A stretch of 49,747 nt of DNA from JAGXTF01 sp040376005 (GTDB lineage: Bacteria > Bacteroidota > Bacteroidia > NS11-12g > UBA955): assembly GCA_040376005.1 (NCBI GenBank), contig JBEIRK010000003.1:1-49747 (forward strand), in the 5' to 3' direction. Below, in pieces: positions 1 through 8,634 of the stretch. Position numbers and translations under genes: made by a program. Position 1 is the first letter of the stretch. Each line of letters opens with the position of its first letter. Below the pieces are notes generated by a model. That model had not been told where the DNA came from. It worked only from the letters and a program-made list of their open reading frames with translations, and made no database searches.

Positions 1-1220
1 CGGCCCCAGTTTTTATTTGCAAATGACAGAATCATCGCCGTACCGAAGCTGCGCTGACTGGAAGATTGAAAGTTCGTACCTGAGGTTCCTTGCGGCGAAT
101 ACAAGCCTTGCGGCTCAATAGAGAAGGCCATTCTGGGGCTTGTCTTTACATTGATTACAGTTTCTATGCGTTGGGTTCCTGTATCCACTGTGTATCGTAT
201 GTCAATGAGTGAAAATAAGCCTGTTTGCAGCAAGCTTTGGTACGTTTTGTCCGCGGCACTTTGGCTAAAATACGCCCCAGAATCGATGTAAATCAGCTTG
301 GCAATGGTTTCAGGGTTTATGGGATAATGGTTGAGCTCCAGTTTTTTATTGTTAAAATATGCCACCGCAGGATTGCTGCTTCCGGCATAGTCGCTGCTGG
401 TTTCCATGCGCAGGCTCACACTGCCATAGCTATACTTGGTGTGTCTGCCACCAGCAGGCGGATTGGCAAGAATCATAGTTAGCGCCGCCTCTTTTTTATC
501 GTGTAAGGTGTCTAAAGAAAATCGGAATAAGTCGGAGGTAATGGTATAATAGCCTTGATTGCGAAACGCGGTGGCGTAGAAGTTTCGCGCCTCAGAAAGG
601 TTGGATAAATCTGCCGGCCACCACAGTCGGAAATAGTCGTTTTGTTGAGACAGTTTCCACATTTCAGCTTTAAACACACTGTCTTCAGGCTCCATAAATA
701 CTGAATTGATAAGATAGGCATCACCTGAATTTACCAAATACGTCACCTTGGCTTTTTTGCGCGAATACCGAACAATGTAGCCGACTTCAGCATCAAAATA
801 ACCGGTATTAAAAAGGAAGTTTCTAATGTTGTCAGCCGAAAGCTGAATTAAAGTTGAATCTAGTGATACAGGAGGTTCGCCATACTCATTGCGCAGTTTG
901 CGGCGCCAGCGCACAGAGTCACTCAGTTCAGGCTGCTTATGCTTGCTACCCAAGGCATAGGCCCAGAGGTAAATCGGGATTTTGTTAAATACAACACGCT
1001 TATTAGCACGATGAAGAATTTGGGCATGTATTTCAGTCGCCCTCACATTTCCAGTTATCTGTACCGAGTTCTTTTTAAGGAGGTGTTCCCCCTTGGGAAT
1101 GGTTTTTCCGACCCCACAGCCTGAAAGAATCACGAGCAATAAAGAAATAACTGCGGCGAATTTGAGATATTTGCCACCCAGAAATGCTCTCGCTGTCGAA
1201 TGTGAAAAAAATAGCCTCAC
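1..1220 (-). CDS. TamA/BamA-like outer-membrane assembly lipoprotein, N-terminal part (runs off left edge)
   Basis: About 406 codons are open to the left edge. The N-terminus has a hydrophobic run ending in a lipobox-like LSGC, so the protein is predicted to be a lipoprotein. POTRA-like sequence follows (GEHLLKKNSVQITGN near the start; later LIYIDSGAYFSQSAADKTY), and the last visible residues (SPRMAFSIEPQGLYSP) look like the run into the barrel. Bacteroidota carry such lipidated TamA/BamA paralogues, often beside a TrmH methylase as here; a role in outer-membrane protein insertion or translocation is inferred. No ATG is available in this frame. I chose GTG at 1220 because a TAnnTTTG promoter element lies 20 nt upstream (1241-1248, minus). 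The 5' end overlaps the divergent methylase gene by 37 bp. The barrel and C-terminus are outside the window. Confidence 0.8.
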   Translation of the reverse strand, partial: MRLFFSHSTARAFLGGKYLKFAAVISLLLVILSGCGVGKTIPKGEHLLKKNSVQITGNVRATEIHAQILHRANKRVVFNKIPIYLWAYALGSKHKQPELSDSVRWRRKLRNEYGEPPVSLDSTLIQLSADNIRNFLFNTGYFDAEVGYIVRYSRKKAKVTYLVNSGDAYLINSVFMEPEDSVFKAEMWKLSQQNDYFRLWWPADLSNLSEARNFYATAFRNQGYYTITSDLFRFSLDTLHDKKEAALTMILANPPAGGRHTKYSYGSVSLRMETSSDYAGSSNPAVAYFNNKKLELNHYPINPETIAKLIYIDSGAYFSQSAADKTYQSLLQTGLFSLIDIRYTVDTGTQRIETVINVKTSPRMAFSIEPQGLYSPQGTSGTNFQSSSQRSFGTAMILSFANKNWG

Positions 1221-1918
1221 TGAAATCCACTCGGTATAGGCAAAAATACGGCCAATTCACAGTGGAAGGGCGCAAAGGCGTGGATGAATTAATCCACAGC
1301 AACTTCAAGGTGGAATTCATTTTGGCCACTAAAACATACGCCGACCGTTGGGGTGTGCCCGAGCAAACCCTCATTGTTACGGATGCAGAAATGAAACTCA
1401 TCAGTGCATTTACTACAGCGCCAGGCATACTTGCGGTTGCAGAAATTCGTACATTTACCATGGATGCTTTAGACCCCCAAGCCCCAATTACATTGGTGCT
1501 TGACGGGATAAGTGACCCGGGCAATTTGGGTACCTTAATACGCACTGCGGATTGGTTCGGAATCCATCAAATTGTGTTGTCGCCAGATTGCACAGACTTC
1601 TATAATCCCAAGGCGCTAAGCGCTACTATGGGTTCCTTTGCGCGTCCTACTTTTGTGTACACTGAATTGTCCACTTTCTTAAAAGACAAGAATACCATGG
1701 GCTGTTTACTCGATGGCGCCGATATCGCCGCCGTAACACCCGAATTGCCCTTGTATTTGGTGGTGGGTTCGGAGTCGCACGGCATTCGACCTGAGCTGGT
1801 GAAGCAAATGAAGCACAAGGTCACCATTCCCGGATATGGCGATGCAGAAAGCTTAAACGCCGCAGTGGCAGCAGGAATTGTAATGGAAAAAATGGCGCGT
1901 GCTGCATTTTCGAAGTAA
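1184..1918 (+). CDS. TrmH/SpoU family RNA 2'-O-methyltransferase
   Basis: The 244-residue protein has a short N-terminal substrate-binding domain (FTVEGRKGVDELI, about residues 26-38) and a SPOUT methyltransferase domain. The three knot motifs are visible: DPGNLGTLIRTADWFG (about 110-125), VVGSESHGI (about 190) and the C-terminal SLNAAVAAGI (about 223-232). It should use SAM to methylate a ribose 2'-OH in rRNA or tRNA; which nucleotide cannot be told from sequence. ATG at 1184 fits the family N-terminus (MLSLSNVKKIASL). A 7/8 match to the -7 motif (GATATTTG, 1166-1173) precedes it. The gene diverges from the TamA-like gene with overlapping 5' ends, and the same pairing is common in Bacteroidota. 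Confidence 0.92.
   Translation: MLSLSNVKKIASLKSTRYRQKYGQFTVEGRKGVDELIHSNFKVEFILATKTYADRWGVPEQTLIVTDAEMKLISAFTTAPGILAVAEIRTFTMDALDPQAPITLVLDGISDPGNLGTLIRTADWFGIHQIVLSPDCTDFYNPKALSATMGSFARPTFVYTELSTFLKDKNTMGCLLDGADIAAVTPELPLYLVVGSESHGIRPELVKQMKHKVTIPGYGDAESLNAAVAAGIVMEKMARAAFSK
1241..1248 (-). promoter_or_regulatory. -7 promoter element (TATTTTTG) for the TamA-like gene
   Basis: A perfect match to the Bacteroidota -7 consensus TAnnTTTG on the minus strand, 20 nt upstream of the proposed GTG start at 1220. It lies inside the coding region of the divergent methylase gene. I do not see a convincing -33 element at ideal spacing. Confidence 0.5.
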
Positions 1919-2000
1919 GCTGTCGCGGAATATCAAAACAATTTATCTAATTCATTTACTTTTTTACAGAAATAGGTATTTAAAAGCCTAATCCAATCGT

Positions 2001-2008
2001 TATTTTTG
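2001..2008 (+). promoter_or_regulatory. -7 promoter element (TATTTTTG) for the DUF4175 gene
   Basis: Perfect TAnnTTTG only 6 nt before the ATG at 2015. Transcription starting a few nucleotides downstream would give an almost leaderless mRNA. Confidence 0.55.
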
Positions 2009-2014
2009 TAGGAA

Positions 2015-5000
2015 ATGGCCACAGGTGAAATCAGGGAAAAGCTCGATGCATTTATACGCAAGTATTATGCAAATCAGCTATTGCGCGGATTGATGCTGTC
2101 AGCAACTTTGCTGCTAGGCCTGTTCTTGTTCATTAATCTCAGCGAGTACTTCGGCCATTTTAGCATGACGGTTCGGGCCCTCCTATTCTATAGCTTTTGG
2201 CTCACATTTGCCGCGGTTTGCTGGTTTTGGATTGTAATACCGCTGCGTGGCTTGTACAAGCTCGGTAAGGTTATTAGCTACCACAAAGCGGCTGAAATCA
2301 TTGGCAATCATTTCTCTACAGTGCAGGATAAACTCTTGAATTTGTTGCAGTTGGAGGAAATGTCTGTGGGTCATCCCGACAGCGCCTTGTTGCAGGCGGG
2401 TATTGAGCAAAAAACCAAAGAACTCCGACCCGTGCCTTTTGCCACCGCCATCAATTTCGGAGAGAATAAAAAGTACCTGCGCTATTTGGCAATTCCAATT
2501 GTGTCCTTTGCGGTAATACTGATTTTTCAAAGCAGTATCATTACAGATAGCACGGAACGCCTATTTAATTATTCAAAACATTATGCAGTAAAAGCGCCAT
2601 TTGATTTTGTATTAAAAAATAAAACATTGGAAATCGCCTCTGGGGAAGATCTTGAATTGCTCATGGAAATTCACGGAAAGTCAGCACCAGAAGAGGTGTT
2701 TGTGAATTTTGATGGACAAGAAATAAAAATGCAATCCACGCCCGAAGGCCTATTTAAATACACCTTTAAAAATCTCAAAAAATCAGCCCAATTTTATTTT
2801 GAAGCTGCCGGATTTTCTTCTATTTCCTATTCATTGGCGGTGACGCCTTTGCCTGTTTTTACAGGATCTGAAGCGCGTGTTACCTATCCAGCATATACCG
2901 GCAAAGTGGCTGAAAAACTTTCGGGTACTTCTGATTTTATTGTGCCTGAAGGTTCAGAAATTGAATGGATTTTTGATACCCGTGATGCTGCCTCGCTTGA
3001 GTTTGCCGATGTCGCGAAAAAAGGAAGTATTCCCAGCGCCAATTCCAGAGGCAGATACCAATTGAAACGCCAATTTCTGAAGGATGAAAACCTGAAATTG
3101 GTACTTAAAAATCCAAAGTCGCGCAAGCAAGATACCGCCTCGCTTTCGGTGAAAGTGATTGCAGATCAAGCACCTTCTATCTTTTCAGAGAAAAGAGAAG
3201 ACAGCAACGATATTCATCAATTCTACTTTTTAGGCAATGCCTCGGATGATTATGCAGTTACCAAAGTGACATTTAATTACCGCTATGTAAAAAGCGAAAC
3301 CGAAGGAAAAATGAAGATGGGTAGAATTTCCATACCCCTTCGCATGGATGAGAAAGGTAATGATATTCCCTTCTATTATATCTTAAATATGGATGCCATA
3401 GGAATGGCACCTTCTGATGAGGTAGAATATTATTTTGAAGCCTGGGATAATGATGGGATTCACGGCAGCAAAAGCAGCAGAACACCTGTGGCAACCTTGC
3501 GTAGGCAAAGTATAGAAGAAGCGCGGAAAGAAGCGGATATTACCCAAAGTAAGGTTAAAAACCTCATGCAGGAAGCTGCAAAAAGTGCAACCCAATTGCA
3601 GAAGCAGAATCAAAAATTGCAGGACCAAATGAACCGCCAGAAAAGCATGGACTGGAATCAGGAGTCTAAGGTTCAGGAATTGTTGGAAAAACAACAACAA
3701 ATGCAAGAAAAGATGCAAGAAATTCTCAAAGAAAAAGAGAAATTAAAGCAGCAAAAAGAAGAGTTTCAAAAGAACGATGAATTTAAACAACGACAAGACC
3801 AACTGGATGAATTGTTTAAGCAGATGGAAGATCCTGAGATTAAAAAACTCATGGAGGAAATTCAAAAATTATTAGAGAAAAAAGCCCCTAAGGATCAGCT
3901 CAATGAAAAGCTCAATGAGTTGCAACAGAAAAATGAGAATCAAGCCAAGGATTTGGAAAAACTCATGGAGCAATACAAGCAGTTGCAAATGGAGCAAAAG
4001 CTTACTGACAATATTGATCGTCTAGAAAAGTTGGCGGAGAAGCAAGAGAAATTGGCCAAGGAAACTGAAAAAGCAGGCAAAGAAAAAAGCGCCGAACTTC
4101 AGGAGAAACAAGAAAAGCTGAATCAGGAAATGAAGGACATTCAGCAGGAAATGAAGGAAGTGGAGCAAATGAACCAAGACCTTAAAGACCCCATGAATTT
4201 GGATATGGGCAAGGAGCAAAGCCAAGGTGCCCAGGAGCAAATGGGAGAGGCGGAGAAAAATTTGGGGAACAACAAAAACAAAAAGGCCTCCGAAAATCAA
4301 AATGATGCGGCTGAAAAAATGAAAGAAGCTGCACAGAAAATGAAGGAAAGCCTGGAAAGTGAAAAAGAGAAACGCACCGCTGAGGATTATCAAACCATAC
4401 GCGCACTGCTAGAAAAGCTGGTTGAAGCTTCTTTTGACCAAGAAGAAATATTTACCGAACTGGCCACCTTGAAAGATTACAACCCGCGCTATGTGGAGCT
4501 GAATCGCAAACAAATGGCAGTGAAAGAGGAATGTGCCCTTATTGAAGATAGCCTGCGGGTATTGGCCATGCGCCAACCTATGATTGGTACCTTCATTACC
4601 CGTGAAATGGGCAGAATCAATAGCAATATGGGCTATGCCCTGGATAAGTTGAAAGAACGCAAGTTGGGTGAAGCTGCAGTGAAGGAGCAATTTGTAATGA
4701 CGGGCCTGAATAATATTGCGGTTATGCTGCTTGAAAGCATGGAAGATATGCAGCAGCAAATGGCGCAGAAGAAGAAGTCTAAAGGAAATAAGGCCTGCAA
4801 TAATCCAAACTCCAGCGGACAAGGCCAGAAGAGTCAGGGACAAAAACTAACACCCGGGCAGCAGCAATTGGGTGAATCACTGCAACAATTGCAAAAGAAA
4901 GCCCAGCAACAGCGCGAGGGCCAATCCGGCAGCGGGGGTAAAGAGAACCAACGCGAAATGAATAAGGAGTTTGCCAAAGCCGCACTTATGCAAGAAGCGC

Positions 5001-5389
5001 TGCGCAGACAGCTAGAGCAAATGCGCAAAGAATTGGAGAAGGAAGGGCCTGAAGGCAAAGCTATGTCCAAGGAATTGCAGAAAACCGAAGAAATAATGGA
5101 GCAGCAAGAACGGGATTTGGTGAACAAGAAAATCACCCCTGAAATGCTGCGCAGGCAAAAAGAGATAGAGACACGCATGCTTGAGCATGAAAAGGCTGAA
5201 CGCAACCAAGAGCAAGAGGAAAAACGCGAGTCTCAAACGCCAGGGAACTATTCGCCTGAATTGCCTCCCGAACTGAAATCCTACATGAAGGAAAAGCAGC
5301 ATGAACGCGAGCTGCTTCGCCAGTCTCCGCCGGAGTTAAGCCCATATTACCAAATCAAATCAGGAGAGTATTTGCGCACTGTGCGCTAA
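2015..5389 (+). CDS. DUF4175 family membrane protein with giant coiled coil
   Basis: An 1124-residue protein of the DUF4175 family, whose function is unknown. It has hydrophobic segments at about residues 25-43, 53-77 and 153-173, then a beta-rich periplasmic-type region to about 490. The rest is a very long Gln/Glu/Lys-rich coiled coil (about 500-1100; repeats such as KEKEKLKQQKEEFQ and EKLNQEMKDIQQEM), broken by a Gly/Ser/Gln linker near residues 930-980. The C-terminus is basic and Tyr-containing (YYQIKSGEYLRTVR). The domain order matches Bacteroidota homologues of similar size. Four bases separate it from the downstream DCC gene, so the two are probably cotranscribed. The long antisense ORFs over the coiled coil are composition artefacts. 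Confidence 0.85.
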   Translation: MATGEIREKLDAFIRKYYANQLLRGLMLSATLLLGLFLFINLSEYFGHFSMTVRALLFYSFWLTFAAVCWFWIVIPLRGLYKLGKVISYHKAAEIIGNHFSTVQDKLLNLLQLEEMSVGHPDSALLQAGIEQKTKELRPVPFATAINFGENKKYLRYLAIPIVSFAVILIFQSSIITDSTERLFNYSKHYAVKAPFDFVLKNKTLEIASGEDLELLMEIHGKSAPEEVFVNFDGQEIKMQSTPEGLFKYTFKNLKKSAQFYFEAAGFSSISYSLAVTPLPVFTGSEARVTYPAYTGKVAEKLSGTSDFIVPEGSEIEWIFDTRDAASLEFADVAKKGSIPSANSRGRYQLKRQFLKDENLKLVLKNPKSRKQDTASLSVKVIADQAPSIFSEKREDSNDIHQFYFLGNASDDYAVTKVTFNYRYVKSETEGKMKMGRISIPLRMDEKGNDIPFYYILNMDAIGMAPSDEVEYYFEAWDNDGIHGSKSSRTPVATLRRQSIEEARKEADITQSKVKNLMQEAAKSATQLQKQNQKLQDQMNRQKSMDWNQESKVQELLEKQQQMQEKMQEILKEKEKLKQQKEEFQKNDEFKQRQDQLDELFKQMEDPEIKKLMEEIQKLLEKKAPKDQLNEKLNELQQKNENQAKDLEKLMEQYKQLQMEQKLTDNIDRLEKLAEKQEKLAKETEKAGKEKSAELQEKQEKLNQEMKDIQQEMKEVEQMNQDLKDPMNLDMGKEQSQGAQEQMGEAEKNLGNNKNKKASENQNDAAEKMKEAAQKMKESLESEKEKRTAEDYQTIRALLEKLVEASFDQEEIFTELATLKDYNPRYVELNRKQMAVKEECALIEDSLRVLAMRQPMIGTFITREMGRINSNMGYALDKLKERKLGEAAVKEQFVMTGLNNIAVMLLESMEDMQQQMAQKKKSKGNKACNNPNSSGQGQKSQGQKLTPGQQQLGESLQQLQKKAQQQREGQSGSGGKENQREMNKEFAKAALMQEALRRQLEQMRKELEKEGPEGKAMSKELQKTEEIMEQQERDLVNKKITPEMLRRQKEIETRMLEHEKAERNQEQEEKRESQTPGNYSPELPPELKSYMKEKQHERELLRQSPPELSPYYQIKSGEYLRTVR

Positions 5390-5393
5390 GGGT

Positions 5394-5792
5394 ATGGAAC
5401 AAACGCAGCCCATTGTTTTGTTTGACGGTGTATGCAATCTCTGCGCATCCTCTGTGCAGTGGATTATCCGCCATGACCCAGAAGGCGTTTTTCGTTTTGC
5501 TTCCTTGCAAGGCGCTGTGGGGAGCACCCTGCGACGAGAATACAACATACCTGAGGATACCGATTCCATTGTGTTTATAGAAGACGGCCGTTATTGGATT
5601 ATGTCCGACGCGGCTTTGCGCATAGCCAGGTATTGCCAAGGCTGGCGCTGGCTGTATACCTTGAGACTTTTCCCCAAAGTGCTGCGCAATGCCGTGTACC
5701 GCCTCATTGCAGCCAACCGCTACCGCTGGTTTGGCAAAAAAACAGAATGCTGGCTGCCCACTCCCGAGTTGAAAGCTCGGTTTTTGGATTGA
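5394..5792 (+). CDS. DCC family (DUF393) thiol-disulfide oxidoreductase-like protein
   Basis: A 132-residue protein with the family-defining DGVCNLC motif at residues 11-17, giving a CxxC pair (C14, C17) after a short beta strand (PIVLFDGVC). The rest (FRFASLQG; a Trp/Arg-rich C-terminal half with RWFGKK) matches the DUF393 pattern. Members are proposed to be small thioredoxin-like thiol proteins, but no defined substrate is known. The start lies 5 bases after the DUF4175 stop, which suggests an operon. Confidence 0.88.
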   Translation: MEQTQPIVLFDGVCNLCASSVQWIIRHDPEGVFRFASLQGAVGSTLRREYNIPEDTDSIVFIEDGRYWIMSDAALRIARYCQGWRWLYTLRLFPKVLRNAVYRLIAANRYRWFGKKTECWLPTPELKARFLD

Positions 5793-5837
5793 GGCCTGTA
5801 TTCCGCGCTTTCCCCTTTCCCACTCATTTATTTTCAG

Positions 5838-5845
5838 TAAATTTG
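5838..5845 (+). promoter_or_regulatory. -7 promoter element (TAAATTTG) for metG
   Basis: Perfect TAnnTTTG 11 nt upstream of the metG ATG, in the 64-nt gap after the DCC gene. Confidence 0.55.
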
Positions 5846-5856
5846 CCGCCCATCTC

Positions 5857-7935
5857 ATGGCAAAAACCACAGTAACTGCTGCACTCCCTTACGCCAATGG
5901 CCCTGTTCATATTGGACACGTGGCTGGTGTGTATTTACCCGCCGATATCTATGTGCGTTATATGCGCAATTGCGGTCGCGAAGTGCTCTTTATCTGCGGT
6001 AGCGACGAACACGGAGTGCCCATTACCATTCGTGCGAAAAAGGAAGGAATTACCCCGCAAGAAGTGGTGGATCGTTACCACAACATCATTGGTAAAAGCT
6101 TCAAAGACTTGGGCGTCTCATTTGATATCTATAGCCGCACCAGCAGCGAAGTACATCGCAATACGGCACAAGAGTTTTTTGTGGATCTTTACAATAAAGG
6201 CGTCTTTACTGAGGAGATTACGGAGCAGTATTACGATGCAGAAGCTGGACAATTTTTGGCTGATAGGTATATAGTAGGTACTTGTCCCGTGTGTGCCAAT
6301 GAAAATGCCTATGGCGACCAATGCGAGAAATGCGGCAGCACGCTGAGTCCTATGGAATTAAAGAATCCGCGCAGTGCTCTCAGTGGCAATGTCCCGGTGC
6401 TAAAAGAAACCCGAAACTGGTACTTGCCCTTGGACACCTTGCAAGACAGTTTTCTCAATGCGTATATCAATGGGCATCCGGAATGGAAAACCCATGTGCT
6501 GGGACAGTGCAAAAGTTGGCTGAACGATGGTTTGAAACCCCGCGCCATGACCCGCGACCTAGACTGGGGTGTGCCCTTGCCTGCATTGAACGGCGTGTCG
6601 GATGCAGACCGCGATGGCAAAGTGCTCTATGTGTGGTTTGAAGCTCCCATTGGGTATATCTCTGCTACACGCGAATTGAGACCCAATGATTGGGAACAAT
6701 GGTGGAAAGGCGACAGCCGCTTGGTGCATTTTATCGGGAAAGACAATATTGTATTCCACTGTATCATTTTCCCAGCCATGCTGCACCTTCGTGGAGAAGG
6801 TTTTGTAACCCCACAAGACGTGCCAGCCAATGAGTTCCTGAACTTGGAAGGCGATAAGATTAGCACCAGCAGAAATTGGGCGGTATGGCTGAATGAATAT
6901 TTGGAGGAATTTCCGGGCAAACAGGATGAGTTGCGCTACGTATTGGGCAGCATCTTGCCAGAAACTAAGGATAGTGAGTTTACATGGAAAGACTACCAAA
7001 CCCGCGTAAACTCGGAGTTGGTAGCCATATTTGGCAATTTTGTAAACCGTGTGATGGTGCTGACCCATAAATTTTGTGAAGGTAAGGTACCCGCATTTTT
7101 AGATACTGTAGACGCAGGCATGAAGTATGCATGCAGAGCTGAATTGCAAGAAACTCAAAACCGCTTGCGTCAGGCATTGGAAGAGTATAGGTTCCGCGAT
7201 GGCTTGGGCGAGTTGATGAATATGGCCCGCATCGGGAACAAGTTTTTGACTGAAACCGAGCCATGGAAACTCCACAAGGAGAATCCGGCAGCAGCGGCAG
7301 ATGCATTGGCTTTTTCACTAGAGATTTGTGCCAACTTGGCCATTGCCTGTGAGCCCTTCCTGCCGTTTACACATGAGAAATTATGCCGTCAGTTGAATTT
7401 GCTACCACTTGAATTTGTGGTGCAAGGCTTCTGGGCAAGCGGCACATTGGTTTCAGCCTTTAAGCCTGGCCATCAATTGGGTGAGGCAGAACTGTTGTTT
7501 GGCAAAATCGAAGATGAAGTTGTTCAGCAGCAAACTGAAAAATTAAAACACATGCAAGAGCAATCAAAGCCCGCGCCAATAATTGAAGAAGCGGTAGCAG
7601 AGGTAAAGGCGCAAATCCAATATGAGGACTTTGCCAAATTGGATATCAAAGTAGCGCGTATACAGGCTGCGGAGAAGGTTGAAAAGGCAGACAAGCTGCT
7701 GAAAATCACCTTGGAAGTTGCGGGCAAGGAACACACTGTTGTAAGCGGCATTGCGCAGCATTTTGCACCAGAAACCTTGCCGGGTAAGCAAGTGTTGTGG
7801 TTGTCGAACCTAGCACCCCGCAAAATGCGCGGTATTGAAAGTGAGGGAATGATACTCTTGGCAGAAGATGCGGATGGAAAATTGGTGTTTGTGAGTCCAG
7901 AACAGGCCGTGAATACAGGCAGTGGGGTGAGTTAA
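5857..7935 (+). CDS. metG: Methionyl-tRNA synthetase
   Basis: A 692-residue class I synthetase that charges tRNA-Met with methionine. The HIGH motif is at residues 18-21. A zinc knuckle of four cysteines (C143, C146, C156, C159) interrupts the catalytic fold. The KMSKS loop appears as KISTS (334-338), a variant that keeps the essential first Lys. An anticodon-binding helical domain follows. A linker at about 540-588 leads to a C-terminal EMAP/Trbp111-type tRNA-binding domain (about 589-692, FAKLDIKVARIQAAEKV ... VSGIA), which supports dimerisation and tRNA capture. The length is normal for a MetG with the appended domain. ATG 5857 is supported by the family N-terminus and a promoter just upstream. 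Confidence 0.98.
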   Translation: MAKTTVTAALPYANGPVHIGHVAGVYLPADIYVRYMRNCGREVLFICGSDEHGVPITIRAKKEGITPQEVVDRYHNIIGKSFKDLGVSFDIYSRTSSEVHRNTAQEFFVDLYNKGVFTEEITEQYYDAEAGQFLADRYIVGTCPVCANENAYGDQCEKCGSTLSPMELKNPRSALSGNVPVLKETRNWYLPLDTLQDSFLNAYINGHPEWKTHVLGQCKSWLNDGLKPRAMTRDLDWGVPLPALNGVSDADRDGKVLYVWFEAPIGYISATRELRPNDWEQWWKGDSRLVHFIGKDNIVFHCIIFPAMLHLRGEGFVTPQDVPANEFLNLEGDKISTSRNWAVWLNEYLEEFPGKQDELRYVLGSILPETKDSEFTWKDYQTRVNSELVAIFGNFVNRVMVLTHKFCEGKVPAFLDTVDAGMKYACRAELQETQNRLRQALEEYRFRDGLGELMNMARIGNKFLTETEPWKLHKENPAAAADALAFSLEICANLAIACEPFLPFTHEKLCRQLNLLPLEFVVQGFWASGTLVSAFKPGHQLGEAELLFGKIEDEVVQQQTEKLKHMQEQSKPAPIIEEAVAEVKAQIQYEDFAKLDIKVARIQAAEKVEKADKLLKITLEVAGKEHTVVSGIAQHFAPETLPGKQVLWLSNLAPRKMRGIESEGMILLAEDADGKLVFVSPEQAVNTGSGVS

Positions 7936-8011
7936 TCCCATGTCTGCTTGATGTTTTAGGAATTATCACAACATTTTTTTAAGCTCTTTTGTAATTTAAA
8001 AAACAAACTTC

Positions 8012-8019
8012 TATCTTTG
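8012..8019 (+). promoter_or_regulatory. -7 promoter element (TATCTTTG) for rpmH-rnpA-yidD
   Basis: Perfect TAnnTTTG 22 nt before rpmH, with a TTTTG ending at 7991 as a -33 element at about 20-nt spacing. The bases after it (CAGCCCCAAAAA) are identical to those after the rpsF promoter, so the two ribosomal promoters share their early-transcribed region. Confidence 0.7.
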
Positions 8020-8041
8020 CAGCCCCAAAAATTGATCAGAC

Positions 8042-8203
8042 ATGACGAAGCGTACATACCAACCATCGAATACAAAACGCAGAAATCGCCACGGCTTCCG
8101 TAAGCGTATGGCATCTTCAAACGGCCGCCGTGTATTGGCAGCCCGTCGTGCACGTGGTCGCCACAAGCTGTCCACTTCGGACGAAAGAGGCCACAAGGGT
8201 TAA
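8042..8203 (+). CDS. rpmH: 50S ribosomal protein bL34
   Basis: A 53-codon gene encoding MTKRTYQPSNTKRRNRHGFR and a strongly basic remainder (RKRMASSNGRRVLAARRARG), the canonical bL34 sequence. bL34 sits in the large subunit and contacts 23S rRNA. It starts at ATG 8042 and ends at TAA 8203. rnpA begins 11 nt downstream and yidD overlaps rnpA, the usual conserved order. It has its own promoter at 8012-8019. Confidence 0.97.
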   Translation: MTKRTYQPSNTKRRNRHGFRKRMASSNGRRVLAARRARGRHKLSTSDERGHKG

Positions 8204-8214
8204 TAAAACTGGCC

Positions 8215-8634
8215 GTGGTTTTGGAACATCAGAAGCCACATACCATCAGATTTACATTTCGCAAAGAGGAAAGGCTTTGCAGTCAAAAGATAATTGCCGG
8301 GTTGTTTCAGCCCGGTTTTTTTATTTCCAAATACCCTATTCGCATTCATGCAATGGAAACTGCCTTACCTGTTGCTGGTATTTCGGCACAGGTAATGTTT
8401 GTAGTTGGGAAAAAGCGCTTTAAGCGTTCGGTGGACCGCAATCAGGTGAAAAGGATTTTGCGTGAGTTGTACCGCAAGCAGAAACCTGAAATCTACAAGT
8501 CCTTGGAGGCTGCGGGTAAGACCATGGCCATTGCCATTTTTTATACAGGGAATGAGTTGCCAGATTACAACAAGTTAGCGCCGGTTTTTGCCTTGGCAAT
8601 CAAGAAGTTCATTCATGAAGGGATTGTTAAATAG
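8215..8634 (+). CDS. rnpA: Ribonuclease P protein component
   Basis: The 139-residue basic protein binds the RNase P RNA and helps process tRNA 5' ends. Recognisable parts are the N-terminal FTFRKEERLCSQK (family pattern F-x-K-x-ERL-x-S), FVVGKKRFKRSVDRNQVKR (about 62-80, a variant of the RNR box, here RNQVKR) and ILRELYR. The start is probably GTG 8215; TTG 8221 is an alternative. Neither has a Shine-Dalgarno sequence. The 3' end overlaps yidD by 20 nt if yidD starts at 8615. This is the standard rpmH-rnpA-yidD cluster, here without yidC or dnaA next to it. Confidence 0.93.
   Translation: MVLEHQKPHTIRFTFRKEERLCSQKIIAGLFQPGFFISKYPIRIHAMETALPVAGISAQVMFVVGKKRFKRSVDRNQVKRILRELYRKQKPEIYKSLEAAGKTMAIAIFYTGNELPDYNKLAPVFALAIKKFIHEGIVK

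Noticed and set aside
1075..1545. 156-codon minus-strand ORF across the TamA-like and methylase gene starts
   Set aside because: It is in a different frame from the lipoprotein signal and lacks any motif.
4022..5302. Several Leu/Phe-rich minus-strand ORFs (up to 144 codons) within DUF4175
   Set aside because: They are the reverse complement of Lys/Glu/Gln-rich coiled-coil codons, which read as Phe/Leu; they are composition artefacts.
5355..5870. 171-codon minus-strand ORF over the DCC gene and metG promoter
   Set aside because: The DCC gene has the DGVCNLC signature on the plus strand; the antisense product has no recognisable pattern.
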